Assembly (NCBI GenBank): GCA_025153775.1
Contig: JAOALC010000002.1
Coordinates: forward strand, 666,913-730,912
Source: SAR92 clade bacterium H231
Lineage (GTDB): Bacteria; Pseudomonadota; Gammaproteobacteria; Pseudomonadales; Porticoccaceae
Length of the DNA stretch: 64,000 nt
Direction: 5' to 3'
Within the stretch, counting starts at the first letter, position 1. Each line of letters opens with the position of its first letter. Both the position numbers and the translations under genes were made by a program. Positions 49,318 to 59,108 of this stretch are shown piece after piece. The notes under the pieces were generated by a model. That model was not told the DNA's origin. It made no database searches and was given only the letters and a program-made list of their open reading frames with translations.

Positions 49318-52146
49318 ATGTCATTTTATACTTCACTCACCGGCCTAAATGCAGCATCGAAAGAACTTTCGGTCACTGCTAACAATATTGCCAACTCTGG
49401 AACTTCCAGCTTTAAGCGTTCCGATGCAGACTTTGGCGATATCTTTGCCTCTTCACCTGGCCAGATAGCTACATCTGTAGTGGGATTAGGCGTGGCCCTT
49501 AAAGATGTTACTCAGGAGTTTAGTCAGGGCAGCATTGAATTTTCTGCCAACTCTCTAGATCTGGCGATTACCGGCGATGGTTTTTTCCCGCTGTCTGCTC
49601 AGGACGGCAGCCTAGTCTATACCCGCAACGGCAGCTTTATGCTTGATCAGAACAGCCGAGTTGTGGATAGCTCTGGCCAGAGCCTAATTGCATTCCCGGT
49701 AGACGATACCAACAAGGTTGATTTCAACAGAGAGGGCGAGCCGCTGATTATACCTCGCCAAACTATTTCCGAATTCGAGCCCACAACTGAAGTTGGGTTG
49801 GGAATCAATCTGCCATCGGATTCGCCAGTGATAGCTAAAGCCTTTGATCCGGGCGATCCCAGCAGTTACAACAAAAGTACCTCTATCACAGTCTACGGAA
49901 CTGCAGGCGACAGCCATTTGGCCACTATCTATTATGTCAAAACCGCCAATGCCACTGCAGCCAGCCCATTAAACAAATGGCAGACCCATGTTTACATTGA
50001 CGATCAGCCTGTTGAGTCTCAATTAATTCACGCTGCAAATCAGTCCGGCGACCAGTACTTTATTAACAAATACGGTGAAGTTAAAACCAGCGCTGAATTG
50101 ACACAGCTGCAGGCCACCAGTGCCAACCCTCAGGAATATATGGTGGTGGCAGGGACAAAATATAAGAAGTATTCCTATGACAATCTAGCTACGCCCACTC
50201 AGTCTGCGGCGGCAAGCGTCAACTTTGGCGTTGCAGCTGGAACTGCCTATGCCGATGGTCTGAATCTAACCAACAACAGCAATGGTGTAGATTTTACCGC
50301 GGCCGCTATGACTAGGGCGGCGCTCTCAGATCTGTTTACCCTAAGCGTAGATGGTTCTGCTGCTGTATCCATTGGTCTGGAGCATCTGGCCGGATCAACC
50401 AAAGCAATGTCTGGAACCGAAATTGCTTTTGAGCTGACCAATGTTATTAACCGTCGTTTAGGTGACAGCAAAAGCTTTGACTTTTCAGCTGCCGCCAGTC
50501 AGCCTCTTAGAATCACTCGACTGACCGAAGCCGGTGTTGAAACCACCACCGACCTCAATATCGCTACTCTGCTAAATACTTACAATGGCAATAACACTGC
50601 TATTTCAGCAGCAGAGCCACTGACCTATGCGATCAACCAGGCCCTGCTAGCCACCGCCGGCGCAGCCAATGATTTCTCTGATCTCCAGGTCAGCTACGAT
50701 GAGGCGAGTCAGGGGTTCCGCTTTAAGCAAACCGGCAATTCTACCGATGAACTCTATCTGAGTTCCGGTGCTGCAGGCGCTGCCAGAAACGATGTGTTTG
50801 GTCTTACAGAGCAGACTGCTACCTCTAAAGGCACATTGTTGGAAGCTACTGACAATGATGACTCAGATACTATTCTTACTGGCGTGGTGCCCAATGGCGA
50901 GCCAATAGTTGGGACTAATAACCAACGCTATGGCATGACAGTCAACTATATCAATGGCGAATTTGTGCTCTCCTCCGGTATGACAGGAGATGCCTCCAGC
51001 CTGGCTATTGCAGATTCAACGGACCTGGCCCAACAGCTTCTGGGTATTCCAGCGGCAGGCCAGACAGTTGCAGCAGAAACATCGCAGATTAGCAATGTGC
51101 CTGTTGTGCGTGGTCAGGCGGGCGAGCCGGCTACTCTGATCGGTAAGCCAATGAATATTGACCCAAAGACGTCGTTTTCAGTCACTGCCACCAATCAAAA
51201 CTTGAGCGTGGTTGTAGACGGTATTTCAAGACAAATCAGCATCCCAGCCGGACAGTATTCGATCGGCAACTTTACTGCTGAGATCGAACAACAGATAAAC
51301 CTGTTAGCCGACAATACAGGACGAACAGTTTCTGGCGTCAGCGTGGAGTTTGATGAAGCCTCCGGTGGGCTGGTAATTACTGGTGCAACAGCCACAGACA
51401 AGTCATTTGTGCAGATTGCCGGTCATGCCGACTGGGGTTTGGATGGTCTTGAAGCTGCCTTTGGCAAGTCTTCTACCTATATTAATTTGGTGGCCGATTC
51501 TGATGGCACCAGCGAATACTATGTAACCCAGGATGACGATGGCAACTGGGTAGAAACTCAGTCGGCGGTAGACTATACCGAAACTGATGTCCCCTACTGG
51601 ACACCTATTTTTCTCGACAAAGGTGAGCTTACTTTTGATGCCAGTGGCACGCTTATTTCCCCTGTGGGCGGCGCAGCATTAGCCAGCGCGGATATTACCG
51701 GCGGTGATATTGATCTGAGTTACAAAGGCACAACACAGTATGGCTCACCCTTTGCCATAAACAGCCGGATTCAAAATGGCGCACCAGAGGGAGATCTGGT
51801 GGATATTAATGTCAGCAATGATGGCCTGGTGGTTGCTAGTTACTCCAATGGCACGCAGCTCTCTCTGGGCAAAATAGCCCTGGCTAACTTCACTACACCA
51901 GAGGGCCTGAGGCAGATTGGCGATACCAACTACACCTCTACCTCGGCTTCTGGTATAGCCCTGATGGCTGAAGCCGGCAGTGCTGGTTACGGCGGTGTTC
52001 GCTCCGGTGCGACCGAGGGTTCAAATGTGGATCTGACATCAGAACTGATTGCACTAATCAGTGCGCAGAGAAATTTCCAGGCCAATGCAAAAGCTATTGA
52101 AACCAATAGCTCGCTGACGCAAACCATTATTAATATTCGCGGCTAA
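49318..52146 (+). CDS. flgE: Flagellar hook protein FlgE, enlarged
   Basis: A 942-residue hook protein, about twice the usual 400-450. The N-terminus (SFYTSLTGLNAASKELSVTANNIANSGTSSFKRSDADF) and C-terminus (LIALISAQRNFQANAKAIETNSSLTQTIINIRG) are standard FlgE. The extra residues lie between about 180 and 780 and contain at least two similar units of the form VDG...I..G.Y..A.EI...IN (for example LFTLSVDGSAAVSI and NLSVVVDGISRQISIPAGQY). They would form outer surface domains of the hook. No frameshift or stop is seen. Confidence 0.94.
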   Translation: MSFYTSLTGLNAASKELSVTANNIANSGTSSFKRSDADFGDIFASSPGQIATSVVGLGVALKDVTQEFSQGSIEFSANSLDLAITGDGFFPLSAQDGSLVYTRNGSFMLDQNSRVVDSSGQSLIAFPVDDTNKVDFNREGEPLIIPRQTISEFEPTTEVGLGINLPSDSPVIAKAFDPGDPSSYNKSTSITVYGTAGDSHLATIYYVKTANATAASPLNKWQTHVYIDDQPVESQLIHAANQSGDQYFINKYGEVKTSAELTQLQATSANPQEYMVVAGTKYKKYSYDNLATPTQSAAASVNFGVAAGTAYADGLNLTNNSNGVDFTAAAMTRAALSDLFTLSVDGSAAVSIGLEHLAGSTKAMSGTEIAFELTNVINRRLGDSKSFDFSAAASQPLRITRLTEAGVETTTDLNIATLLNTYNGNNTAISAAEPLTYAINQALLATAGAANDFSDLQVSYDEASQGFRFKQTGNSTDELYLSSGAAGAARNDVFGLTEQTATSKGTLLEATDNDDSDTILTGVVPNGEPIVGTNNQRYGMTVNYINGEFVLSSGMTGDASSLAIADSTDLAQQLLGIPAAGQTVAAETSQISNVPVVRGQAGEPATLIGKPMNIDPKTSFSVTATNQNLSVVVDGISRQISIPAGQYSIGNFTAEIEQQINLLADNTGRTVSGVSVEFDEASGGLVITGATATDKSFVQIAGHADWGLDGLEAAFGKSSTYINLVADSDGTSEYYVTQDDDGNWVETQSAVDYTETDVPYWTPIFLDKGELTFDASGTLISPVGGAALASADITGGDIDLSYKGTTQYGSPFAINSRIQNGAPEGDLVDINVSNDGLVVASYSNGTQLSLGKIALANFTTPEGLRQIGDTNYTSTSASGIALMAEAGSAGYGGVRSGATEGSNVDLTSELIALISAQRNFQANAKAIETNSSLTQTIINIRG

Positions 52147-52178
52147 TTCGCGGGCTAAGAGATTAACAGGAATTTGAA

Positions 52179-52940
52179 ATGGACAGATTAGCTTTTACCT
52201 CATTAGGTGCCATGAACAGTCAGTCTACTATTAGAGCGCAGATTAGTAACAATCTGGCCAACGTAGCTACCACTGGTTTTAAAGAGAGTTACTCGCTGGC
52301 ATCTCAGGCAGTCAAGCTCGAGGGTCCGGGTAACGAAACTCGCTACACCTCTGCCCATGGATTGCAGGACATTATCAAGCTCAACCCCGGCGCTGTTATC
52401 ACTACTGGCAATGCGATGGATGTGGTTATGAACGATAAAACCGTTCTCGGTGTCCAGGCGCAGAACGGCGAGATTGGTTTCACCCGGCGCGGTGATTTGC
52501 GGGTATCGCCTACGGGGGTGATCGAAAATGCTGCGGGCCATCTTATTCTTGGCGAGCAGGGACCCATCAATGTTCCTCAGGGTCAGCTAGTGACTATTAG
52601 TGCCGATGGCACAGTCTACGGACAAATACCTAATCAACCAGATGCACAGCCAGAAGCTCTGGGTCAGCTGTTGCTGCGAGATGCTAGCGAAACGCCGTTG
52701 ACTCGACGCCCAGATGGACTGTTTGAGCCCCTGGACGAAAATTTGCGCGGCGCTGATTTTATCACCGGCCCTATACCGGTCTCAGTGCGCAGTGGACAGC
52801 TAGAGGGCAGCAATGCCAACCCTATTCAAGCAATGGTTCAGATGATGGATTTTAGTCGATCTTTTGAAGCTCATACAAAAATGTTGGCTGAGATTAAATC
52901 AGTTGATGAAACAGGTTCAACCATGATGAGACTGCCCTAG
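52179..52940 (+). CDS. flgF: Flagellar proximal rod protein FlgF
   Basis: A 253-residue rod protein, beginning MDRLAFTSLGAMNSQSTIRAQISNNLANVATTGFKESYSLA and ending SMVQMMDFSRSFEAHTKMLAEIKSVDETGSTMMRLP-like (IQAMVQMMDFSRSFEAHTKML). It follows flgE by 32 bp. The typical FlgF motif ENAAGHLILG is present. Confidence 0.94.
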   Translation: MDRLAFTSLGAMNSQSTIRAQISNNLANVATTGFKESYSLASQAVKLEGPGNETRYTSAHGLQDIIKLNPGAVITTGNAMDVVMNDKTVLGVQAQNGEIGFTRRGDLRVSPTGVIENAAGHLILGEQGPINVPQGQLVTISADGTVYGQIPNQPDAQPEALGQLLLRDASETPLTRRPDGLFEPLDENLRGADFITGPIPVSVRSGQLEGSNANPIQAMVQMMDFSRSFEAHTKMLAEIKSVDETGSTMMRLP

Positions 52941-52985
52941 ATCATTTTGATTAAGGCCCAGACTCACTAACAAAGGATACTAACA

Positions 52986-53771
52986 ATGGACGCATCATTG
53001 TGGATTGCAAAGACCGGACTCACTGCTCAGCAGACACGTATGCAGGTGATTTCGAACAACTTGGCAAACGTAAATACCACTGGCTTTAAAAAAGACCGCG
53101 CGGTATTTGAAGACTTGCTGTATCAAAATATTGTTCCAGCTGGCGGTCAAACCGATGCCAACTCTCAAACCCCAACCGGCTTATTGCTGGGTACAGGTAC
53201 CAGAGTCATGGCCACTGAAAAGCTTCATGTTCAGGGTAATATGATCACCACCGAAAATGCGCTTGATGTGGCGGTGACCGGTGATGGTTATCTGTCTATC
53301 CAGCAGGCTGATGGCACCATTGCCTATACCAGAGATGGCTCATTTAAGCTGTCTGCGGAAGGGCAGATTGTCACGGCTGGGGGCGAGGCATTGATTCCGG
53401 CAATCAATATTCCACAGAACGCTGCCAGCATTACTATTGGTCGTGACGGCACTGTCACAGCAGAACTTGCCAACGGCGGCGGTGCTGCACAGATAGGCCA
53501 GATTCAGCTCACACGTTTTGTTAACAACTCTGGTTTGCAGGCCATGGGCCGCAATCTATTGGCTGCCACCGAGGCCAGTGGCGATCCAATTGTCAGCATC
53601 CCCGGTGAAGACGGCGCCGGCATGCTGATGCAGGGCACTCTGGAAGCTTCCAACGTCAATGTTGTTGAAGAAATGGTCAACATGATCGAAACCCAGCGCG
53701 CCTATGAAGTCAATTCAAAAGCGATTTCTGCGGCAGACGGCATGTTACGTTTCTTAAATAATAATCTATAA
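52986..53771 (+). CDS. flgG: Flagellar distal rod protein FlgG
   Basis: A 261-residue protein of standard length: LWIAKTGLTAQQTRMQVISNNLANVNTTGFKKDRAVFEDLLYQN at the start, AVTGDGYLSIQQADGTIAYTRDGSF in the middle and VNVVEEMVNMIETQRAYEVNSKAISAADGMLRFLNN at the end. It follows flgF by 45 bp with AAAGGATA before the ATG. Confidence 0.97.
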   Translation: MDASLWIAKTGLTAQQTRMQVISNNLANVNTTGFKKDRAVFEDLLYQNIVPAGGQTDANSQTPTGLLLGTGTRVMATEKLHVQGNMITTENALDVAVTGDGYLSIQQADGTIAYTRDGSFKLSAEGQIVTAGGEALIPAINIPQNAASITIGRDGTVTAELANGGGAAQIGQIQLTRFVNNSGLQAMGRNLLAATEASGDPIVSIPGEDGAGMLMQGTLEASNVNVVEEMVNMIETQRAYEVNSKAISAADGMLRFLNNNL

Positions 53772-53786
53772 GGCGGGTAACGGCAT

Positions 53787-54479
53787 ATGAAACCAGTATT
53801 CACTCTCTGTCTTTTAGTTAGCTTGCTGTCTGGCTGCAGTGCGCAACCGCGCATGATGCCCACAGCTGAGTTTTCACCTATTCAGCCAATACCGGCAAAA
53901 AAGCCACAGCAGCCAACGGGTTCAATATTTACCAATGGTCGTGAGCTGTTTGGCGACATGCGCAGCTATCAGGCCACAGAAATTCAAGTGGGCGATTTGA
54001 TTACCGTTCTCTTAAGTGAAACCACCCAGGCCTCGCGTACCTCTGGTGTCACCACCAGCAGAGAGTCAACCAATGATGCGATTGGTGCGAACCAAAAAGA
54101 ATCCATCGTCAACAAGCTGGGTTTTGGTACAGGCTTCTTTACTGGTCTAAGAACTACGGGTTCAACAATTACCAGCGACGGTGCCGGTGTAGCGGGGCAG
54201 ACTGCTTCTTTAACAGGCTCAATTTCGGCCATGGTGGTTGAAGTGCTGGCCAACGGCAATTTAATTATTGTTGGTGAGAAGCAGCTGGCTCTTACCGAGG
54301 GCAGTGAGTTTATTCGTGTAAAAGGCATTATTCGCCCAGCGGATATTCAGCCTGACAATACTGTGTTGTCGACTCGAATAGCCCATGCACAGATTTCCTA
54401 CCAGGGCACAGGTGATCTCGCTAACGCGACTACAACCTCCTGGGGCAATAAATTACTTTATAAATTCTGGCCGTTCTAA
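53787..54479 (+). CDS. flgH: Flagellar L-ring lipoprotein FlgH
   Basis: A 230-residue outer-membrane lipoprotein. Signal peptide ends LLSGC (Cys17). The mature part has GSIFTNGRELFGDMRSYQATEIQVGDLITVLLSETTQASR and VVEVLANGNLIIVGEKQLALTEGSEFIRVKGIIRP, both diagnostic. It forms the L-ring bushing round the rod. Confidence 0.97.
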   Translation: MKPVFTLCLLVSLLSGCSAQPRMMPTAEFSPIQPIPAKKPQQPTGSIFTNGRELFGDMRSYQATEIQVGDLITVLLSETTQASRTSGVTTSRESTNDAIGANQKESIVNKLGFGTGFFTGLRTTGSTITSDGAGVAGQTASLTGSISAMVVEVLANGNLIIVGEKQLALTEGSEFIRVKGIIRPADIQPDNTVLSTRIAHAQISYQGTGDLANATTTSWGNKLLYKFWPF

Positions 54480-54500
54480 GCGGGCTGACGAGAGACGATT

Positions 54501-55667
54501 ATGTTGAGTTTAAACCGAGCTATTGTTGCGCTAATTATTTTTACTGGTCTGGTTACAGCACCAGTGACCAGCGCAGATCGCATTAAAGATATCACCGATG
54601 TGGCTGGCGTTCGCGCTAACAAATTGGTGGGTTTTGGTCTGGTTGTTGGTCTGCAGGGTTCTGGCGATGGTAAAGATTTACCTCTTACCGCCCAGGCGCT
54701 CAAGACCATGCTTTCAGGATTGGGCGTCAGTGTTGATGGCCCGGTCAGTGACTATGACCTAGGTGATCAAATGGCATCGCTGGCGGCACAGAATGCCAAG
54801 AAAGAATTAAAGGTAGAGAATATGGCTGCGGTAATGATTACTGCAGAACTGCCTCCCTTTGCTAAGCCTGGCCAGCGCATTGATATTAATGTGTCTGCCA
54901 TTGGCGTTGCAGAATCTCTGCGCGGTGGCACTCTGGTTATGACCCAACTCAAGGGCGTTGATGGCGAGACCTATGCGCTGGCACAGGGACCCTTAAGTAT
55001 TACAGGCCTGTCAGCCAATGCGGCAGGAAGCAGTATTCAAGTAGGTGTTCCAACTTCCGGGCGTATTCCCAATGGCGCTACTGTTGAGCGCATGGTGAAA
55101 ACGCCCTTTGAAAATTCCGATCATATTGTACTCAATATACGCGACATAGATTTTTCTACGGCCAATGCTGTGACTGAGGCCATTAATCTAGCCTTTGGTG
55201 CAGGTGTGGCACAGGCAATTGATGGAGTATCAATTGCAGTAAAAGCGCCTATGGATTCATCTCAGCGCGTGACTTTTTTAAGCATGATTGAAAACCTTGA
55301 AGTAACCCCAGGAGAGCCACCAGCTCGCATTGTGATTAACTCCAGAACTGGTACTGCGGTTATCAATCGCAATGTAAAGGTCACGGCTGTTGCTGTTACC
55401 CATGGCACTATTTCTGTAAGCATCTCTGCAACCAATGAAGTCAGCCAGCCCAACCCATTGAGTGAGGGCGAAACCCAGGCCATACAAAATGCTGATATAG
55501 AAGTCGCTGAGCCAAATAACAAAATGTTTTTATTCCAGCCAGGTGTTGATCTTCGTCAAATTGTTGACGCGGTTAATCAGGTTGGTGCATCGCCCTCAGC
55601 ATTGATTGCCATCTTAGAAGCCTTAAAAACTTCCGGCAGTTTGCGCGCCGAGCTAGTGGTGATCTAA
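54501..55667 (+). CDS. flgI: Flagellar P-ring protein FlgI
   Basis: A 388-residue periplasmic ring protein with signal peptide (cleavage near TSADRIKD). Signatures are RIKDITDVAGVRANKLVGFGLVVGLQGSGD and the C-terminal VDAVNQVGASPSALIAILEALKTSGSLRAELVVI. Its assembly depends on FlgA, encoded divergently at 46447. Confidence 0.97.
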   Translation: MLSLNRAIVALIIFTGLVTAPVTSADRIKDITDVAGVRANKLVGFGLVVGLQGSGDGKDLPLTAQALKTMLSGLGVSVDGPVSDYDLGDQMASLAAQNAKKELKVENMAAVMITAELPPFAKPGQRIDINVSAIGVAESLRGGTLVMTQLKGVDGETYALAQGPLSITGLSANAAGSSIQVGVPTSGRIPNGATVERMVKTPFENSDHIVLNIRDIDFSTANAVTEAINLAFGAGVAQAIDGVSIAVKAPMDSSQRVTFLSMIENLEVTPGEPPARIVINSRTGTAVINRNVKVTAVAVTHGTISVSISATNEVSQPNPLSEGETQAIQNADIEVAEPNNKMFLFQPGVDLRQIVDAVNQVGASPSALIAILEALKTSGSLRAELVVI

Positions 55668-56111
55668 ATGGAAAACATTAGCCTATCCGCAAAAAGCTAT
55701 CTTGACTTCGCAGGCCTGGGCGATCTAAAAGCCCGCGCCAAAGATAATCAGGAAGAGGCGGCTCAGGAAGTGGGACGTCAGTTTGAGGCCATGTTTGTAC
55801 AGATGGTTTTCAAGTCGATGCGCGAAGCTAATGCACCATTAAAAAGTGATCTTATGGGTTCGTCTGCTGGTGATACTTTTGAGCAGATGTATCACGAAGA
55901 ACTGTCTCAGGTAATGTCGCAAAAAGGCGTCTTTGGCCTGGGTGACTGGTTGGCCCACCAGGTAACTGGCAAGGCCAATGCAGAGAAAGCCATGCAGGCT
56001 TACAACCAGACAAGGGATACAGCGCGGGCTTTACCCAAGGAAGACTCCGCTGTTTCCATGCCCCTTCCCGGCACAGTGATCAGGGAAATAAAAGGACAAA
56101 CTTATGAGTGA
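55668..56111 (+). CDS. flgJ: Rod-cap protein FlgJ, N-terminal domain only
   Basis: A 147-residue protein with the FlgJ rod-scaffold domain: AAQEVGRQFEAMFVQMVFKSMREANAPLKSDLMGSSAGDTFEQMYHEELSQVMSQKGVFGLGDWL. The peptidoglycan hydrolase domain found in the roughly 310-residue gammaproteobacterial FlgJ is missing, and flgK starts at once (8-base overlap), so this is a naturally short form rather than a truncation by frameshift. ATG directly follows the flgI stop. Confidence 0.92.
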   Translation: MENISLSAKSYLDFAGLGDLKARAKDNQEEAAQEVGRQFEAMFVQMVFKSMREANAPLKSDLMGSSAGDTFEQMYHEELSQVMSQKGVFGLGDWLAHQVTGKANAEKAMQAYNQTRDTARALPKEDSAVSMPLPGTVIREIKGQTYE

Positions 56112-59097
56112 TATTTTATCCATTGGCGCCAGTGCGACGCAGCTCTACAGAGCTTCGCTGTCGACGGTCAGTAATAATATTGCCAACCTAAATACCGATG
56201 GCTACACCCGTCAGGTCTCCAGCAGCACTGAAAGTGTGCCGAGCAGTCAGGGTACGGTTTATATTGGTACTGGAGCAAGGCTGGAAAATGTCGCTCGTGC
56301 CTATGATGAATTTGCCGAGGGCACATTGCGCAATAGTGGCAGTGAGCTGGCAGGTCAGCAGCCAATGATCAATTATGCCAATCGTATTGTGGATATTATG
56401 GGTGCAGAGACCTCAGGGCTGTCTGGCGCCATGGACCAGTTTTTTGCCTCAGCTAATAGACTGAGCACCGACCCGGCATCCATACCGCTGCGCAATATTT
56501 TTCTTCGCGACGGCGATGCACTGGCTGCACGGTTTAGAGAACTCTCAGGACAGCTAGGTGATATTGAGCAGGAGACTCAGAAAAAAATTGAACTGCAGGT
56601 TGCCAAGTTAAATAATTTATCTGAGCAGTTGGCCGAAGTTAATATTCAGCTTAACCGAACACTTTCGGTTGAGATGCAACCAGCTCGATTACTGGATCAG
56701 CGCGATTCGCTGTTGCGCGATCTGTCCCAGATTACCAAAATTAATGTTCGTGAAACAGCCACTGGTGCGGTGGATGTAAGGCTGGGAAACAAAGTGGGTT
56801 CTTTGGCCGTGTCTGGCGCTCAGGCGACTACCTTTGGCAGTAGGTTTTATGCCAATCAGCCTGGTCGTGTAGATCTTATTTCTGAGCCCAATGGCGATAC
56901 CCGACCAGTGAGCTCGGCTAGCGGCGGTATGCTGGGTGGTTTAATTCAGCTGCGCAACCAGGTTTTGGCGCCCGCCATGAACAGCTTTGATGGCCTGGCT
57001 CAAACCGTTGCCAAAGAGATGAATGCTATCCATACCTCAGGTTTGGATGCACGTGGTGAGCGAGGCAAAGATCTATTTAAGATAGATCCTATCTTTGATG
57101 TAACCTCTCCCACGGTCACCAGCACGATTAAAGCCAGTCTCGCAGTGGCTGATTCCGATGCGGTTAAAATGGCGCCTTTTAAAATGACCTGGTCCTCAGC
57201 AGATAAGGTTTGGCGTATCGAAGACCAGGCGACCAATCAGGCAGTGTTCTCCCCTGCAGACGCTAAAGTATTTACCTATGCCGGTTTAGAAATCTCCACC
57301 ACGGGCAAGGCAATGGACGGGGACACTATTTATGTGGAGCCCGCGACACGCCCAGCTGCCGGGTTTAGGTTTTTACAGACAGACCCTCTGGCTGTTGCTG
57401 CTGCCGAGCGCTTGCGCGCAGTATCTAGCGAAGCCAATATTGGTATGTCCAAAGCCAGCATTGATTATTCTGACACCAGTCCAGAGGCAGATTTTGCCTT
57501 TGGTACTTCGATTCTTGCCCTGGGCAATAATCCCAGTGCCGAGGTTGCCACGGCCATCACCGCCAATAATTTCAAACCTGCCTTTGTGATTCCCAAGGGA
57601 ACAGATAAGGTCTCTCTTATGATGGAGGTGCCAGCGGGCAGCGATCTGCAGTTTCAGGTGATGACCAAAGAGGCAGTGCATGTTTTGGGACAGAGCTTAA
57701 CAGCAGATGAACAGACGGCGCTGCTATCTACAGACTCAGGTTTTAATAACACCAGTAACTACAGCGCAACTTACTTAAATGCCGCAGAGAGCTATGGCGA
57801 TTTAGATATGACCTATGGTCATCTAGCTAGTAGCAGCACTGCCCAGACCTGGACAACAGATGCCAGCGGTAAATCCATTCAGCAGACTGTAGCTATTAAT
57901 GCCCAGGCCAGATCTGCAGGGGTTGGTTTGCAGACTAACGCAACTGGTGCTGCGAGCAATATTATTGCCGCCGATGCGCTGGTATTAAATGGTCAGACTA
58001 TGGGTGCCATGACCTTGGCTGCTGGAGCAACCAGCTCTGCAGCTTCCATGGCTGCTTGGGTCAATGCAGAGACTGCCAATACCGGTGTCACTGCCACAGC
58101 CAAAACTCTGATTGCTACACCAAAAGATCAAGTTAATCTGCTAGAGCAGCTGAGTATTAATGGCACAGTAATTGGTGGCGGTGCTCTACCTGCCAATATT
58201 GATGCGCTTGCCACTGCCATTAATGCGCAGACAGCCACAACCAATGTGCAGGCCTATGTAGATCGCGATGGCGGTCTGGTAGTTACCAATGCCACAGGTT
58301 TTGAAGGCAACAATATCGTTCTGGGTAATCCAGATGCCACTTCGAATACCAATGTGCTGAGCAAGGCCAATCAGGTTTATACAGGTGTGCTGGAAATGAC
58401 CAGCACCGACAAAGTGGAGTTTACCTTTGGCGACACTGGTGTACCAGCTGATCTGGCAGTGCTGGGCCTGCGCACAGGTATCTACATAAATGATGCCGCC
58501 AGTGAAGACCTGGCTGTATTTGTAACAGGCAATGGCAATGCTCAGGTAGCAGCAGGATTTACCGAGCCCACTCCAAGCACCCAGACCCAGACCGAGCCAC
58601 CTTTTAGTGTCACATTTAACTCGGCTACTCAGTACAGCATTACAGATACAGCCACCAACACAGTTGTAGCTACTCGCGACTACACAGCCAACAGTACTAT
58701 TCGCTTCAACGGTCTGACTCTGTCTTTTGATAGCCCTCCGGAAGGTGGCGATCAATTTATTATCGACGGCAATGCCGGCGGTATTGGCGACAATGGCAAT
58801 ATGCTTTTGCTCGCTGGCCTGGAAACCAAAGCTACCTTGGCCAATGGTCAGTCTATTAGCGACGGCTATATAGATATTGTTAGTGCAGTGGGCAGCAAGG
58901 CAACCCTGAGCAAGGTTTCTCAGGATGCGCTGCAGGTTGTTTATGACCAGGCTGTTGAGACCAAGGACCAGGTATCCGGGGTTAACCTCGACGAAGAAGC
59001 CGCCGACCTTATTCGTTTCCAGCAGGCGTTTCAGGCATCGGCACAGATTATTCAAATGTCATCAAAACTTTTTGATTCGATATTGGGCATTAGGTAA
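56104..59097 (+). CDS. flgK: Hook-filament junction protein FlgK (HAP1), enlarged
   Basis: A 997-residue HAP1, against about 550-680 in most relatives. The N-terminus (SIGASATQLYRASLSTVSNNIANLNTDGYTRQ), LLDQRDSLLRDLSQ and the C-terminus (GVNLDEEAADLIRFQQAFQASAQIIQMSSKLFDSILGIR) are standard. The additional middle region (about 440-870) has flagellin-IN-like units, for example ADALVLNGQTMGAMTL...VNAETANTGVTA and LSINGTVIGGG...INAQTATTNVQAYVDRDGGLVVTNATG. AAAGGA precedes the ATG. Confidence 0.95.
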   Translation: MSDILSIGASATQLYRASLSTVSNNIANLNTDGYTRQVSSSTESVPSSQGTVYIGTGARLENVARAYDEFAEGTLRNSGSELAGQQPMINYANRIVDIMGAETSGLSGAMDQFFASANRLSTDPASIPLRNIFLRDGDALAARFRELSGQLGDIEQETQKKIELQVAKLNNLSEQLAEVNIQLNRTLSVEMQPARLLDQRDSLLRDLSQITKINVRETATGAVDVRLGNKVGSLAVSGAQATTFGSRFYANQPGRVDLISEPNGDTRPVSSASGGMLGGLIQLRNQVLAPAMNSFDGLAQTVAKEMNAIHTSGLDARGERGKDLFKIDPIFDVTSPTVTSTIKASLAVADSDAVKMAPFKMTWSSADKVWRIEDQATNQAVFSPADAKVFTYAGLEISTTGKAMDGDTIYVEPATRPAAGFRFLQTDPLAVAAAERLRAVSSEANIGMSKASIDYSDTSPEADFAFGTSILALGNNPSAEVATAITANNFKPAFVIPKGTDKVSLMMEVPAGSDLQFQVMTKEAVHVLGQSLTADEQTALLSTDSGFNNTSNYSATYLNAAESYGDLDMTYGHLASSSTAQTWTTDASGKSIQQTVAINAQARSAGVGLQTNATGAASNIIAADALVLNGQTMGAMTLAAGATSSAASMAAWVNAETANTGVTATAKTLIATPKDQVNLLEQLSINGTVIGGGALPANIDALATAINAQTATTNVQAYVDRDGGLVVTNATGFEGNNIVLGNPDATSNTNVLSKANQVYTGVLEMTSTDKVEFTFGDTGVPADLAVLGLRTGIYINDAASEDLAVFVTGNGNAQVAAGFTEPTPSTQTQTEPPFSVTFNSATQYSITDTATNTVVATRDYTANSTIRFNGLTLSFDSPPEGGDQFIIDGNAGGIGDNGNMLLLAGLETKATLANGQSISDGYIDIVSAVGSKATLSKVSQDALQVVYDQAVETKDQVSGVNLDEEAADLIRFQQAFQASAQIIQMSSKLFDSILGIR

Positions 59098-59108
59098 GGA
59101 CAACAGAG

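Noticed and set aside
58186..59055. 289-codon open frame on the minus strand across flgK
   Set aside because: It lies wholly within the well-supported flgK gene and its product is a biased Ile/Ala/Gly sequence typical of antisense frames.
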